A stretch of DNA of 64,000 nucleotides from Phoebastria nigripes (taxonomy: Eukaryota > Chordata > Aves > Procellariiformes > Diomedeidae): positions 263,489-327,488 of the forward strand of contig JAYKAV010002761.1 of assembly GCA_035582835.1 (NCBI GenBank), read 5' to 3'. The position numbers were made by a program, and so were the translations under genes. This document shows positions 38,118 to 49,645 of this stretch, piece by piece; position 1 is the first letter of the stretch; every line of letters starts with the position of its first letter. The notes beneath the pieces are model-generated. The model did no database searches. It was not told the DNA's origin and saw nothing but the letters and a program-made list of their open reading frames with translations.

Positions 38118-40984
38118 CCATGGAAACTAGTGTGAAGGAAATGGGATCCCTCCTCCTGGAAACGTGTGCCCCCTAGCCCAAGTCAAGATCATTTGGATGT
38201 CGTAGTAAGGCTAACACAAAGGAAAGTATATTTTAAATAATGCATTATTAAAAAAGGGAGTCTATGTCTTTAAAATACAGCATCTGAGTTACGATCTGCT
38301 TTAGATTTGGGCACGGTCTTTGACCTTGGAACGCTGACAGAGTAAAAAAGAGTGAAATGGGTCAAAGAGTCTGTCAGACAAGGTGAGAGATACTGAGCTT
38401 GCCTCTGATCTAACACCAACATGCGGTGGTGTAACTCCATTGCCCTCTGTAGATTTATGCAAACATATGGAGAGAAAAACCTGCCCCAGAATGATTCAGT
38501 ACCAAAATAGACCCTTCTTTTCTATGGCAATGTAAAAGCCTTACAGGAGGAACGCACAAGGTTCCAAAGGGTAAAATTTTGGCTTGGATTAATACTGCTT
38601 CCAGCCACCCCAATGCAGAAACTTCTCTCCAATTAGCTGACCTTGATGGATAAATTCCTCCTTTTTATCTTCCTCCAACCTTTCCCATATTCCATCTCTT
38701 CTTCTCCTTGATCCTCCTGATAAAGTCAGGCTGTCCTTCCAACTGTGATCAGCAGAGCCTTTAGCCAGTGCATAGCTCACTCTCCAAGGACTCCTGATGC
38801 CAGGGGCTCCTTTCATTTTCTCTGCAAATACTTTTTAACAAATTCAAAAGGCCTTATTGGGAAAGGAATGAAATACATTTGTGTGTAGTGATGTATCTGC
38901 TAAACGGTGTATACTTTTCCCCATGCAGTTCTCAAGGGACTTTTAGGCACGTTCTGTGGGCAGAGCACATGGAATTGCTCAGATGTATTGTTTGCGTAGT
39001 GCGATGTTTTTCTGAGTATCAGATCCTAAGGGAGAACTAGGAACACACATAGTTTTGGAGACTTCTGGGCTGAATGGGCTAGATTCAGACTGCCCCATTC
39101 AGAGCCTGACTTTGCCCTTGCAGTACAAGGCAGGTAAGTGTCTGGCTTAAAGAGGTTCAGAGCACTTCAGCCAAGTGTCTAGGCTCCCTCCATAGTAGTA
39201 CAGCCAGGAGAGAGCAATTCATCATGTGGCATCAGTCAGACACTTCTGGTAATTGGTTTTGGGACAAGGCATTCAGCCCAAAGTTCTTCACGTATCTGAC
39301 TTGTCTGGTCAGCCAACTTTCTTTGGATACTGTGCAAACAACAGCAAGTGGTAGGCTTCAAGTGCAAACTAGACAAAGACTGCTTGAGCTGTGAGAGTTT
39401 CAGCAGCTCACAACTCCGTCCTCCTGTTGTGGGAAGGAGGATATTAGTGGAAAACAGATAGCCAGTTGTAGGGATATGAGTGAGCATCTGAGGGTCTCTG
39501 GCTTTCAGACTAGGACCTGTGTGTCAACAAAGGAATTTCATCTCTTTGGAGAGGAAGAAGGAGGGAGACAGAGAGACAAAAACTTCAAGAAATCTCTTAA
39601 TGGAATAAAGAAGTATGCCTATGTTTGCACTAGGACATATGCAAGACAGCTATTAGATGTGCCAATACCAGGTGCTTTACCCTGCTGAATTGTCTGCTGT
39701 GCAATAAAACCACTTTCTGTTTTCTTTTGTCCCTCCAACATTCAACAAAGAAACATTTTGTTTGAACCTCCCAATTTACCTCCGAGCTGTCTAGCTAAGA
39801 AAAAAAGCCCTAAGAGATGTGACTGCACATGCATGCAAGGACAAGAAAGCAGGAAATGTACCAGCTGCTGGGGAAAAAAGAGGAGAGTGCTTGCAGTCCA
39901 GGAAGGGCTCTCAGTATTTCTTTTCCACGTGTTTATTAGTTCACTGCTCTTTGACATCTTTCCCCCAGCCACTGCTTCCACTAGATTTTCCTCCGGTTTA
40001 ACAGCAAACAATTACCCTTCGCCCAGCTTTGACGCTATTGTTCCTCATACACGCCTATCTTTGGGTTCACAAAAACTGTATTTTTTATTAGTCGTAGGTC
40101 TCCTGAGTTTTCCTGTAAGTTTTTATATTCTTCACATTTCAGATAGCACAGGCCAAATTTGAATGACCCTGGCCTCAGTTTCTAATAAAATATCTTTTTC
40201 CCCAAGGTGCTGGGAAGAGAGTCTTATCTGGGGTAGAATCATGTGAAATGCATTCATTTTTTGCATGTCCTCCACCTTAGATCAGGCAGTATTGTCTCAT
40301 GATGAGTTTTGTCCTGTTTTTTTCTGAAGCCACAAGTTGCCCTCTATCCTATATTGAGAAGGTTAAATTCAGCCTTGACATTTGATTACTGAAATTTGGC
40401 CCCACTTTCGCTGAGAGGTTTGTGAACATGACCCAACTTTTCATTGTGTAACAAACCTCCAACCCAGAACCACCTGTTTTTAGATCTGTTGCAAACCCTC
40501 CTCACAGGTTTCAGTAGTGCGGGTGTTGTGCTGAGCATGGGACCGCTGTTCATCCTCTTGCTTTCTTCTCTTGGTCTCTGCCTAGACAGTGGGTAGGTGG
40601 CTCTGCAATGGACCACTGTGGGGCGGGTGCCAAGGGTGCTGTGGCTCCCTCTGTGCCCGGGTTTCCTCCCATGGTGGGGACAGGGAGGGCTGGTGTGTAC
40701 GCTGATGAAAAACTGCTCTGCACCTGAGCTGCACACCCAGGTTGGAGAGGGGAATTGTCACTGGTCCCGTCAGGCTGGATCATATCTTGGGGCTGAAGGC
40801 TCGGCACGGCGACTGTCCCTCCTCCTGTCTTGGCCTTGCCAATGACATGGTGGGGGCTGATGTGGGCAGCCAGCATGCTCACATATCCCTCTCGTGAAGC
40901 ATCTGTGTGGCATCCCTGAGGGTCTTGCTGAGTGAACCAAACAGGTATCACCAAAATACTTCTGTCTCGATCTACATGACTTTT
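38118..40984. other. Non-coding; holds the richer-GC 40.5-40.9 kb stretch
   Basis: No gene recognised. A donor-like CAGGTAAGTG occurs near 39130 but has no plausible exon structure around it. Between about 40510 and 40950 the sequence is G+C-richer, and the minus strand is open for 161 codons (40550-41035), the longest frame in the window. The peptide is low in recognisable motifs, and a frame of this length is expected about once or twice by chance in this much sequence, so I do not call it a gene. Confidence 0.5.
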
Positions 40985-41145
40985 TGCTAATATTTCTCTG
41001 CTTACTGAGAATAATTCTTGGCCTTCATAAACCAAGATTCATACTGATTTTTTTTCAGATATTTAGTTCCACTATAGAAGAGTACAACACATGACCTGAA
41101 GGAGAATTAGACAGGTAGAAACAGTGTTACTCTGGCTTTCTTAGA
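40985..41145 (+). repeat. Duplicated non-coding element, pair 2 copy A
   Basis: This is related in direct orientation to 42480-42640. The first 39 bases from 41009 match those from 42501 at 36 positions by hand count, including CATAAACCAAGATTCATA. CAGATATTTAGTT is identical in both, and the last 41 bases (to 41141) match at 32 positions. It shows no similarity to pairs 1 or 3. Strand is arbitrary. The longest open frame of the window happens to start inside it. Confidence 0.88.
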
Positions 41146-41486
41146 GAATTTAGGACAGGGCACTAGAGGCAGACAGGAAGATTTAACTTAGATTTTCCCA
41201 CCTTAAAGAATAAATCTTCAAGAAGGAAACTATTTTGGAAAGTCCTGTGACTGAGTTTTGGGAAAGTGAATTCATCCGTTCTATTTCACACACCACAACT
41301 TTTTAGATTGAACCAGTTTTTCTGAGCTCCTGGTGACTTTCACTGTTAAATGATTTCTGTACGCTACCATCTCAAGGTTTTCTTTCTGCTAAAACATTCT
41401 CAGGGACTCCAGCGATCAGTAAAATTACCCATCTAACTTCTTCACATAAATGAATATGTTTCTGCCCCATTTAAAAAAAAAACATA

Positions 41487-41523
<37 letters not shown>

Positions 41524-42479
41524 AAAGAAAAAAGCTGTGTGTTCATGCAAGACCTTTCCAGGTAGCTTTCAAGTCCTTTGTTTTCTGCTTGGTCTTGAGT
41601 TGTCAATGTTACTGTTCATTTGCATTTCACATCTCTGAGTAAGACAATGTCCTCAGGGTTCTGACTCATTATTGGATGCCAGAGCTAAAAACTGAGCTGT
41701 ACCTTCATGTTCTATTGTATTTGATGGGGGATTCTCAGCAGTGCTGTCTCTTCCTGTTTGGAGGATATCTCCTTTCTTGACAAAAGTTTGATACCTGCTG
41801 GTGATCAAGGCGTATCACAGAGTTAACCCTGTTCCTGCCAAGCAAAATGCTGTTGTACCGCTCCAGTTCATTTGTATGGGAAGGGCCAAAGTGTTTAAAG
41901 GACAGTGTGGGGAATGGATGCCTGTCCTGTGGAGAGTTGTAGCTGACAGATTATAGCAATCTGTTCAGGACTTCCTCTCATTGCCAGTATGTACTCAGGA
42001 AAGGTTTTATTAGGCACTGATCTATAGTAGTATGGAGGGCAAACTTTGCTATACTGATGCAAAGACCCTCTCTGCATTGGTGCTGATGCTCAGATTAGCA
42101 GTTTTGTTAAAATGCAGTTCTTGCTGCTTCATACCTGAAGGTGGACAAGGGCTATTGCACTGTGAGATATAACAACAGAATCCATTCTAAAGGTCTGCTG
42201 TAGGATTGTTAAAATCAATATAATTTTATTGCAGGCTTAAGTGCCTGAAACAACTGTTAGAATACCAGTTTACTGAGACTAAGGAAGCCTGTGAAGAACC
42301 AGAGAAATCACTGTTGGAGGAAGGCAGTGGAAGATTTTTGCAAACTTTGTTGGCTCTGTCTACATTGAGATGCTATGGTTGGTGGGCTTTCAAATCTCAG
42401 GCAATAAAGGGCTCATTTACAGCAATTTCAAGTTAGTAATAGTCTTCCTCTTCATTTCTCTAATAGACATTTCTTCACT
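41146..42479. other. Non-coding spacer between pair 2 copies
   Basis: No gene seen. It contains the A-tract at 41473-41533. The rest shows no convincing similarity to the sequence 1.49 kb downstream, so if the pair arose by one tandem duplication the remainder has diverged beyond recognition by eye. Confidence 0.5.
41473..41533. repeat. Long A-tract with few interruptions
   Basis: About 60 bases are almost entirely A, broken by CATAC and a few G. It could be an expanded retroposon tail. No body or flanking duplication was recognised. Confidence 0.92.
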
Positions 42480-42640
42480 TACTCTGCTGTATATTCCTCA
42501 GAATAATTCTTAGCTTTCATAAACCAAGATTCATAATGAATTGTTTCAGATATTTAGTTCTGCCATAAAAAAGAAGAACATTATCCAATGGAAAATTAGA
42601 TAGGCAGAAACAATATTGCTCCATCTTTCTGCCTAATTAA
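42480..42640 (+). repeat. Duplicated non-coding element, pair 2 copy B
   Basis: This is the partner of 40985-41145 at an offset of 1492 bp. It shares GAATAATTCTT, TTCATAAACCAAGATTCATA, CAGATATTTAGTT, AATTAGA and GCTCCATCTTTCT-type ends. Just downstream, GAATATTTAGTTCCACCC (near 42645) repeats part of the core again, which may be a third partial copy. Confidence 0.88.
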
Positions 42641-44939
42641 GGTGAATATTTAGTTCCACCCAACTTTTATATGCATGATATCATTTAATTGTTTAGTTAC
42701 TAGAAGAGCCCAGAGAAGAATGTATCCTGTTTTTCTGCTTACAGAATCACTGTGATTTCCTCAGTTTGGTTCCTATAATTATTTAATAATAGACGGTTAA
42801 TTCTCAGTTCCAACGAGCTGCCAGCTCACTCTCTCTACCTCTAGGACAGCTTCCACTGTGAAAAGCAGCTGAAGCAGTGACTGAGATTGCTGGTTCCCTC
42901 CTGAATATCTTAAGGAATCAAGTCACTGCTCATAGGATAAGTCATTTCTCCTGATAGTGTTTTAGAATAGTATATATTTACAGAAAAAGCCTTTGGTTTC
43001 CAAACATACAGAAATTATCTGTGGAAGTGTAAAATGGAAATCAAATTGCAAGACTAGCATGGACTTTGCCCTGCAGCTGTCCTGGTCTGACATGAAGCTC
43101 ATCGTTTCTGTCCTCTCTGCAGCAGGCATGTGTCTCTTTAGAGCAGGGATAGCATTTCACATTCTGTAGCAAATACATTATTTAGGAAAAAAGGTGTGAA
43201 TAAGAGTCCTCTTAAGATGTCAGTAGGCTACTTTCAGTGTCCTGTTTGGTGTTTTACCTTTTCTTTCCATACTGGCAGGTATCCCTCAAGACTCTCCTTT
43301 TGTTCTCTCCAGCCCCCAGATATCCTAACATCCAAATCCTTTGGATCTATATTTTGCTGTTTTATAGATTAGCTATTTTCCTGCATTCTCTCTGGATCCT
43401 TACCTTGTATTTTACTTCTCTTTTCAGTTATCACCTTATACTCCCTATTGCCTAAAGCATCCTTTTGGGTTTCACCCAGATCCTCCCTTATTTTTCTTTC
43501 TTAAGGACCTCCCAGAAATACAGGGCCATAACCAAGCACCCTTGGCTCAGATGTCCCAGGAGACTTAGATATTTTTTAAACATCCTGTGATTAAAAACAA
43601 AATAAAAATCCAAGAACTTCTGTATCCGGATGAATCTGATTTTAAAAATCCCTATTCAAAACTCCCAAATCACCACTCTACTGCATTTCATTTGGTTAAT
43701 TTTTAAAATGGAAGATACTGTGGCGTTTTTGTGGCGCGCTCTTACATCAACTAATCATTCCACTGGGGGTGTGGAAAACCTTCCACAATTAAAGTTTTGT
43801 TGACACGGGTACATTTCTGTGAGAAATGTAACGGTCCAATTTTTCCAACAACAGCAGTTCCTCATTTGATTGGAAAACTCAAGTACCCCAGGGTGAATGT
43901 TATGGAGAAGCTTGGGATGGCCCTGCACAAGGTTATGCATGTGCTGTGCTTCACTACAAATTAATAATGTCAGGTGTGTTGCCCTTGAGAAGTGGCTATA
44001 CACATAAACAGAGGTAGATTTAAGAACATGCTCCTAGTTGCACTTTCTTCTGTTAATTCATACATTCACACATTCAGTAAGCATTTTTTTCCCCCTGGAT
44101 TGTCCTATCATCACCCAAATTATAATCATGTTGATTTTAGGTTCTTGTAATACAGTTGCGATTCTGAGAAGGTTTTGTTTCTGTAAGGGTAAGCAAAAAC
44201 ATGTTTTTGTAGTGTGTTAGAAGTAGTCATGTTGCTAACAGTATGGGTTGTGTGTATATTTTCCTGGATAACAAAGTTTTTAAAACTGTAACATGGCTTG
44301 CAGGTATTTTCCTGGTCTTTAAAAAACAATTAAAATTTAAAAAGTACTGTATATACACGCCACATTAAATATTTTCATTATTAATTTACTGTTTGTAATA
44401 AGTTTAACCCTAATCCAATGTTTATTAAAACTGGACAGGATTTATTAAATTGGTTCAAGATTATCAAATATGTGCAGATCTTTACATATATTACATTAAT
44501 TCTCTTTCTAAATATTTGCAAAATTTATTAAGTCTTTGCAAGACTTCTGAAAATATTACATGACACTTAAATTGGCCATATTCATAACACTGACAGAATG
44601 CATTGATTGTAAGAGTATCTGAAAACAGCATCTGAAGAATGAAGCAGCACAGTATGGTGATTCCAAAATCATTTTGATATGTTATCTGTAAGAAATGCAT
44701 TTTTGTAAGGGAAAACTCCTTTAGACATTTCACCTTGCTTTGCAAAAAAGTGCAAGATTTCCTTCACAGATGGGATGAAGGTGCAGCTATGTGTGTACTC
44801 CACTTTTTGCCCTCCCTAGTATAACTGGGAACTTTGCCAACACCACGGTGCAATTTAGAGTAGTTTTGAGGCTGCTCTAAACCCCAGTCAGTACTGCAGC
44901 CCCAGTGAGCAATTCTGGGAAGCATCCATGCCGATGTGT
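42641..44939. other. Non-coding unique sequence
   Basis: No gene recognised. Around 43760-43990, complex sequence (GGTGTGGAAAACCTTCCACA, GGTACATTTCTGTGAGAAAT) may belong to an old repeat I cannot name. The interval 44340-44520 is very AT-rich. Confidence 0.45.
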
Positions 44940-45140
44940 TTAGTGAGGGCACTGGATTCGGATTCAGGAGATCTGGATTCAGACTTCTTATGGAAATTTG
45001 GATTAATAATATTTAGCTGTCTTGCACTGAGCATTCAAACTCCAATATGGTGCAAATCACCAGGAATTTTTGAAAATCTTAGCATTACTCTTCCTGTGTC
45101 TCAATTTCTTCTCTGCAAGATAAGAAAGATGACACAATCC
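44940..45140 (+). mobile_element. MIR/L2-like relic (sense)
   Basis: 'GGCACTGGATTCGGATTCAG' then 'GAGATCTGGATTCAGACTTC' and, further on, 'CCTGTGTCTCAATTTCTTCT' with 'CTGCAAGATAAGAAAGATGA' follow the sense order of MIR/L2: GACTCAGGAGACCTGG, ... CTCAGTTTCCCCATCTGTAAAATGGGGA. The middle has diverged and lacks the clear GTGACCTTGGGCAAG core. Confidence 0.6.
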
Positions 45141-48100
45141 TGCAAGTCAGGGCAGGTGGCATGGAGATGAGCTGATCATTGCTTAATACATTTTTGGATA
45201 GTGTATTGATCATGACCATATAAGTACCTCTTAGGTAAAACAGATTTTTTTTCCACTAATAAGACATTTTCAATGTAGGAAATATTTTACTTCAAAGGAA
45301 GTATTCACCTGAAAGTTTCATTTTATGCAAAAGTTCTTGATGTTTACCAAAGCATGAATATTCAGTTTAGGGTTTTGTTTTTCCCTTGTCCATTCTCCAC
45401 AGCAACATTTATCTTTTTTGCTAATACGTACAATACAATCAGTGATGTCCAAGATGTGTTTTCTCAGGGGGAAAAAAGAGTGGGTATTTAGCAGCAAAAG
45501 CAAAAAAAAAAGGAGAAATATGGAAACTGCACATGCAGAGTGTCAACATTTCAAAAGCTGCATATCCGATTAACGACTTTTAGTAATATAAAATATATTT
45601 ATTTTTATTTTACATTAAAGTAAAATGAATATAGACATTTTCGTATTACTTTATGGACATATTTGTTCTGTCAGTTCACTCATGCTCTCAGTTTACCTTC
45701 ACCACCCCTGAAATTGATACTCCCTTTGTGCAGCTCATTAGAAATGTCTATGTGAAGGTACACAAACACTAATAATGATCACTTGGAAGTCTGCAAATCT
45801 GTCAAGTGAACAAGTTCACTCTTCAGCTTACCCAAACAAAACCTTAGTCCTGGACTTTGATGACACAAAGCCATGGTCTAGCATCAATGGTGCTTTATGC
45901 TGTGACCTGTGCCATAGGTCCAGCCTAGGCAGGCCTCGTGCAAGCTGGAACAGTTTACACTCAGTGCTTCACAGCCTTCAGTAGCCACAGCTGCATTTGC
46001 TGCTTGTGATGCTTGTGAAAACACCAGAGATGATATTAATTTTCCAGTTGATTTTTGCAACCCAAATTTCCCCTGGTGGTATAAACAAGAGGAAACCACA
46101 TTAGGAGTCCTGAGAACCAGCTCCTGGAAAGTAAGTTCTGGCTCAATAGATAAATGATTGCTGGGAATAGTAACATTCCACTTTTATTTTCTCAACAGAT
46201 CATCAGAAACATTATTCCAGAGACTGCCAGAATGCAAAGCTAATTTATCTTTTCGTAATATTTCTTTTAGACATCTCCATTTAAATACACAATGCATTTG
46301 TTTGAAGTACACAGGGAAATATCTTCTGTTATGGACAAGATCATTGTCTGATGCAAACTAGAACAGGACTATGGAATTTCATTGGAGCCATGGCAATTAA
46401 CACTACTATGGGTCTCAATGTGAATGTTAATCAATCTATTTTAAGTCTGTTTTCTGTTGTATTTAACCTTTGGGTATGCTCGTTACAGTAGACATTGTAT
46501 ACATCTTTTTCTGAGCTATTCATTTAAACAGCCTTCCACAGAGTCTGTGTGCATTTTGCTTTGGGCAAAGAAAACACACACTTAACGTTTCTGTTCTGAA
46601 CTATATTTTAAATGAACCCTTTTGTAGTTATAAAATATGTAATTAAAGCTGTAACCCAGCGGAGCACTTAAATGTATGCTTAAGAGTCTGTACCGTCTTA
46701 CGGACTTTCTGGATATATTTACTAAGAATTTATTACTAGCCTGCGTTTTGTTTTCAGGCAGCTGGTACCATGACAGTTCTCTTGCAAGGGCATATTTTAT
46801 CCAGCTGTGGGAAAATCTTGTGTTTTATTTGAGGCTATGGAGAATTCTTATCAGTAAGAATCAAACTGATGATGAAGAGGCCAAATCAGATAACAGGATG
46901 TTCCTGAGGTTTTTCGCATTGGTCATACAGTTGATTAATTTGGGGTGCATTTCTGTCCATAAAGCAACCGACTGGAGTCTTCATTGAAGAACTACAGCTC
47001 TAATTCAAGAAAGGTGTGGAGATCCTCAGACATCGATGTGCAGCCTCAAAGAGTAAAGTGGTCAGCCCCAGGAATGATGGCAGAGCTGAGTTCAGTACCT
47101 AGGGTCCAAAAGCAGTATAGGATGGAGAGTTAGGATTCTAGACAGGGAATCACCTGCAAGCTAACTTCTGAGACACCTCCACCAGCTGGTGGGAACTGCA
47201 GANGAGATCATTTGTCTGGAACTATGAACTATGGTATCAAGTTCAGAACCACAGGCAGGTACCTCTGTAAATGAGGAATTCAGAGTCTTTTCGGAGATAG
47301 AGAGCACTGTTCTCTTAGAGAGGATGAGAGGAAGTGTCACTTTCTCACAAAAATCCAATGACTGTGGCACTTGCACATGAAGAGGAAGGACGGGTTCCAG
47401 CCTACTCACGCCAGGTAGGATTTGGGGTCACATTTTTTCACATCCCAGGAATATGTACAAAGCAGCAAGTTGTGAGATTTTCAGAGAAAAAAAACCCAAA
47501 CATTTTTCATCTCTCGTGCAGTAACGAGACTGCCAGTCAGCTGAGAACTGAAGATACATGGAGTCAGACGTTGTGGTGCAGAGGTAAGGTCACTCCTGTG
47601 GGGGTGAGACTCTGATTTATGGTAGCTAGTTATTGACTTGAATCCAGAAACTTTTCAGAAGGAAAGGATGAGAGCCCTAAGCCTTTCCTCTCCTAGCTGC
47701 GTAGCTTAACCACTAGAGGAGGATCAGGTATTTCTGGGCCTGTGATTCTTCCATTCCTGGCTGCACAGCAGTTACAAAGTCTTCTATAGCTTCATGGTCT
47801 GTGCACTCTCATGGGTTTTGGAGTTCAAAAGCCTCAGGCTAAAGTGAGGCCCAATATTTTGACTTCACACTTCGATAAATGCTGTAAGCGCCAGACTGTT
47901 TGGCAAGAAGTAGGCACCATCACCAGTGTGAGTGAGTAATGAGTGTTTGGAATATACCTAGCTTCTCCAGGGACTTACATGCTGGGTTTTGTCTTTCCTA
48001 AATCCCAAACAGCTTTAAGCAGAGATGCCCAGGTGGCCAGCTCAAGCAAAGATAGATATCCTTTGGGACATCCTCTGTAGTGCAAATATAGCCATAGTTC

Positions 48101-49229
48101 TGTGAGTAAATTCCTGAACACTTTATTGAATGCTGTGCATTGTAATATCAGAGGAAACCATTTAATTTCATCCAGTCACTTCTTTATGGAGCCATACAAA
48201 TTTGTGTTTGGCTAGAACATATTAGCCAGAAAGTCATCTTGTTTTCATTTGAAGGATCTAAAAGATGAATCCACCATTTCATCCAGTTATTTACGCTCAT
48301 CTTAAGTTATGCACCTTATTCCTCAATTGAATTTTCCTGGCTTTTGTTTGCAGATAATAGGAGCATGGTCTCATGGAGTAGCTGCAGTTGCTTTATAACA
48401 GTTGTGTGGGAATAGTTTTTTAACCCAAGCATTTCTTAAAAACTGCAAATCTCTTTTCTTTGGCTCCTCTGGAGCTCTGTAGCTTTACATGTACAATTTG
48501 TTTACTAGAGCATTTATTTGAGCTGAATACCACATAAACTATGTGTGAGTTAAACAGCTACTGGTGGAGTGGGAAGTTATTGTTTATTAATTGTTCTTCT
48601 GTATTTGTTAACATTTGATCTTCTGTAACACATAATGAAAATGCATTTTTGGTGGCACAGCTTGCCCCAATTTAGATAGATCAATCTGGTATATGAAAGG
48701 CAGCTTCATTTACTGTCCTTGACATAACTAACCATACGTTAACGGGAACACTTCTTTCTAGCTAGACTTACTATTTGTTCAGAATCTTAATAGATGGGCT
48801 TTATGCTTATAAATTTGTAATGCTGCTTACCCTATGTTTTAAGTCAAAGTGGATCTTTCTGTTGAGGATTCTCCACCTCCTTTTTTTTTTTTTTACAAAC
48901 AAGATAAGTGTTTTCATTCACCTTACGTGACTTACAAGCTATTGAGTAGCACTTGTTGTGTTTGAATGTCACATTATATGTATTATAGCTGATAAAGAAA
49001 TGTCATTTTCCCTCTGTTGCTAATATCTCTTGAGACACTCTTAAAAACAAGATGTTTTGACTCCAAGTGTTTGTCTGGCAAAATATATTTAAAATAACAT
49101 CATGAATTTGTTGGAGAAGATCAAATGGTAGTGAGGTTCTCCTTTCCTACTCATTCAGTGTGATGATTCCCTCTAAATTAGTAAACATCTGAGGATCCAG
49201 TGTTACAAAACACAGCTAGGCTGGTATTA
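45141..49229. other. Non-coding unique sequence
   Basis: No gene recognised. It has one ambiguous base at 47203 and T-runs near 45246 and 48880. A phrase TAGCTTAACCACTAGAGGAGG near 47701 resembles part of old MIR/L2-type repeats but is too short to call. The stretches 45540-45660 and 46190-46310 look compositionally constrained. Confidence 0.5.
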
Positions 49230-49645
49230 AAACATAGCAAGTGCTATACTGAGTCAGGTTGAAGATCGCTTTAGCCCAGTGTTCTGACTCACACTAAGAG
49301 CCACTAATGCCAGTGAAGTGTACGCTGTGCAAGGCACGTAGGTTGGGGAGGCCTTCGCCTTGCCAATTTTTCTATATACACTTGTATGTATATCTACACA
49401 CAGTGACCATCCCCTGTTACCGAGCTTCTGGCAAACAATTTCCAGAGCTGGAGATTGCATCCAAGCTATGTAGTTTATAGCCGCCCTCGCTAATCCTGAC
49501 ATTAGCAGCCTGGAATTCATCTAATCCCTTCTTGCACCTTTTATGCTTTTGCCCCCCTGCAGGAGTCCCCCAGTTTAACGGTGGGTTAGATGAAGAAGAA
49601 TTTATTCTCCTTTGCTTTGAAACAGCTAGGGGAGGTGAAGCAACT
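49230..49645 (-). mobile_element. Ancient CR1/L3-type LINE fragment (antisense)
   Basis: In order on the plus strand: a 'GCTATACTGAGTCAGG' start, 'TTTAGCCCAGTGTTCTGACT', 'GACCATCCCCTGTTACCGAG', 'CTTCTGGCAAACAATTTCC', 'AGATTGCATCCAAGC', 'GGAATTCATCTAATCCCTTC', 'TTTATGCTTTTGCCCCC' and 'AGAAGAATTTATTCTCCTTT'. This reproduces the antisense of a widespread old reptile/bird CR1 family ('GGTCCATCTAGCCCAGT...CATCCCCTG...GAAGAAGTACTTCC'). It has no coding capacity. It is a different part of the same broad family as 22660-22830. Confidence 0.85.

Noticed and set aside
39110..39145. Exon ending at CAGGTAAGTG near 39130
   Set aside because: The donor is good but the nearest acceptor would leave a 10-base exon, and no supporting reading frame or partner exon is visible.
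39758..40162. 134-codon plus frame with a hydrophobic C-terminal segment
   Set aside because: Hydrophobic runs are common in chance frames of AT-rich DNA. Overlapping frames exist on the other strand and no family is recognisable.
40550..41035. Longest open frame (161 codons, minus) as a possible gene
   Set aside because: No recognisable domain, it starts inside a duplicated non-coding element, and about one or two frames this long are expected by chance in 64 kb read in six frames at this composition.
41473..41533. Poly-A tail of a processed pseudogene
   Set aside because: No coding-like body precedes it on either strand and no flanking target duplication was found.
16065..48045. CTCF-like sites (AGGTGGC near 16065, 45153 and 48030)
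   Set aside because: Only the central core fits and the flanking consensus positions fail, so these are not callable.
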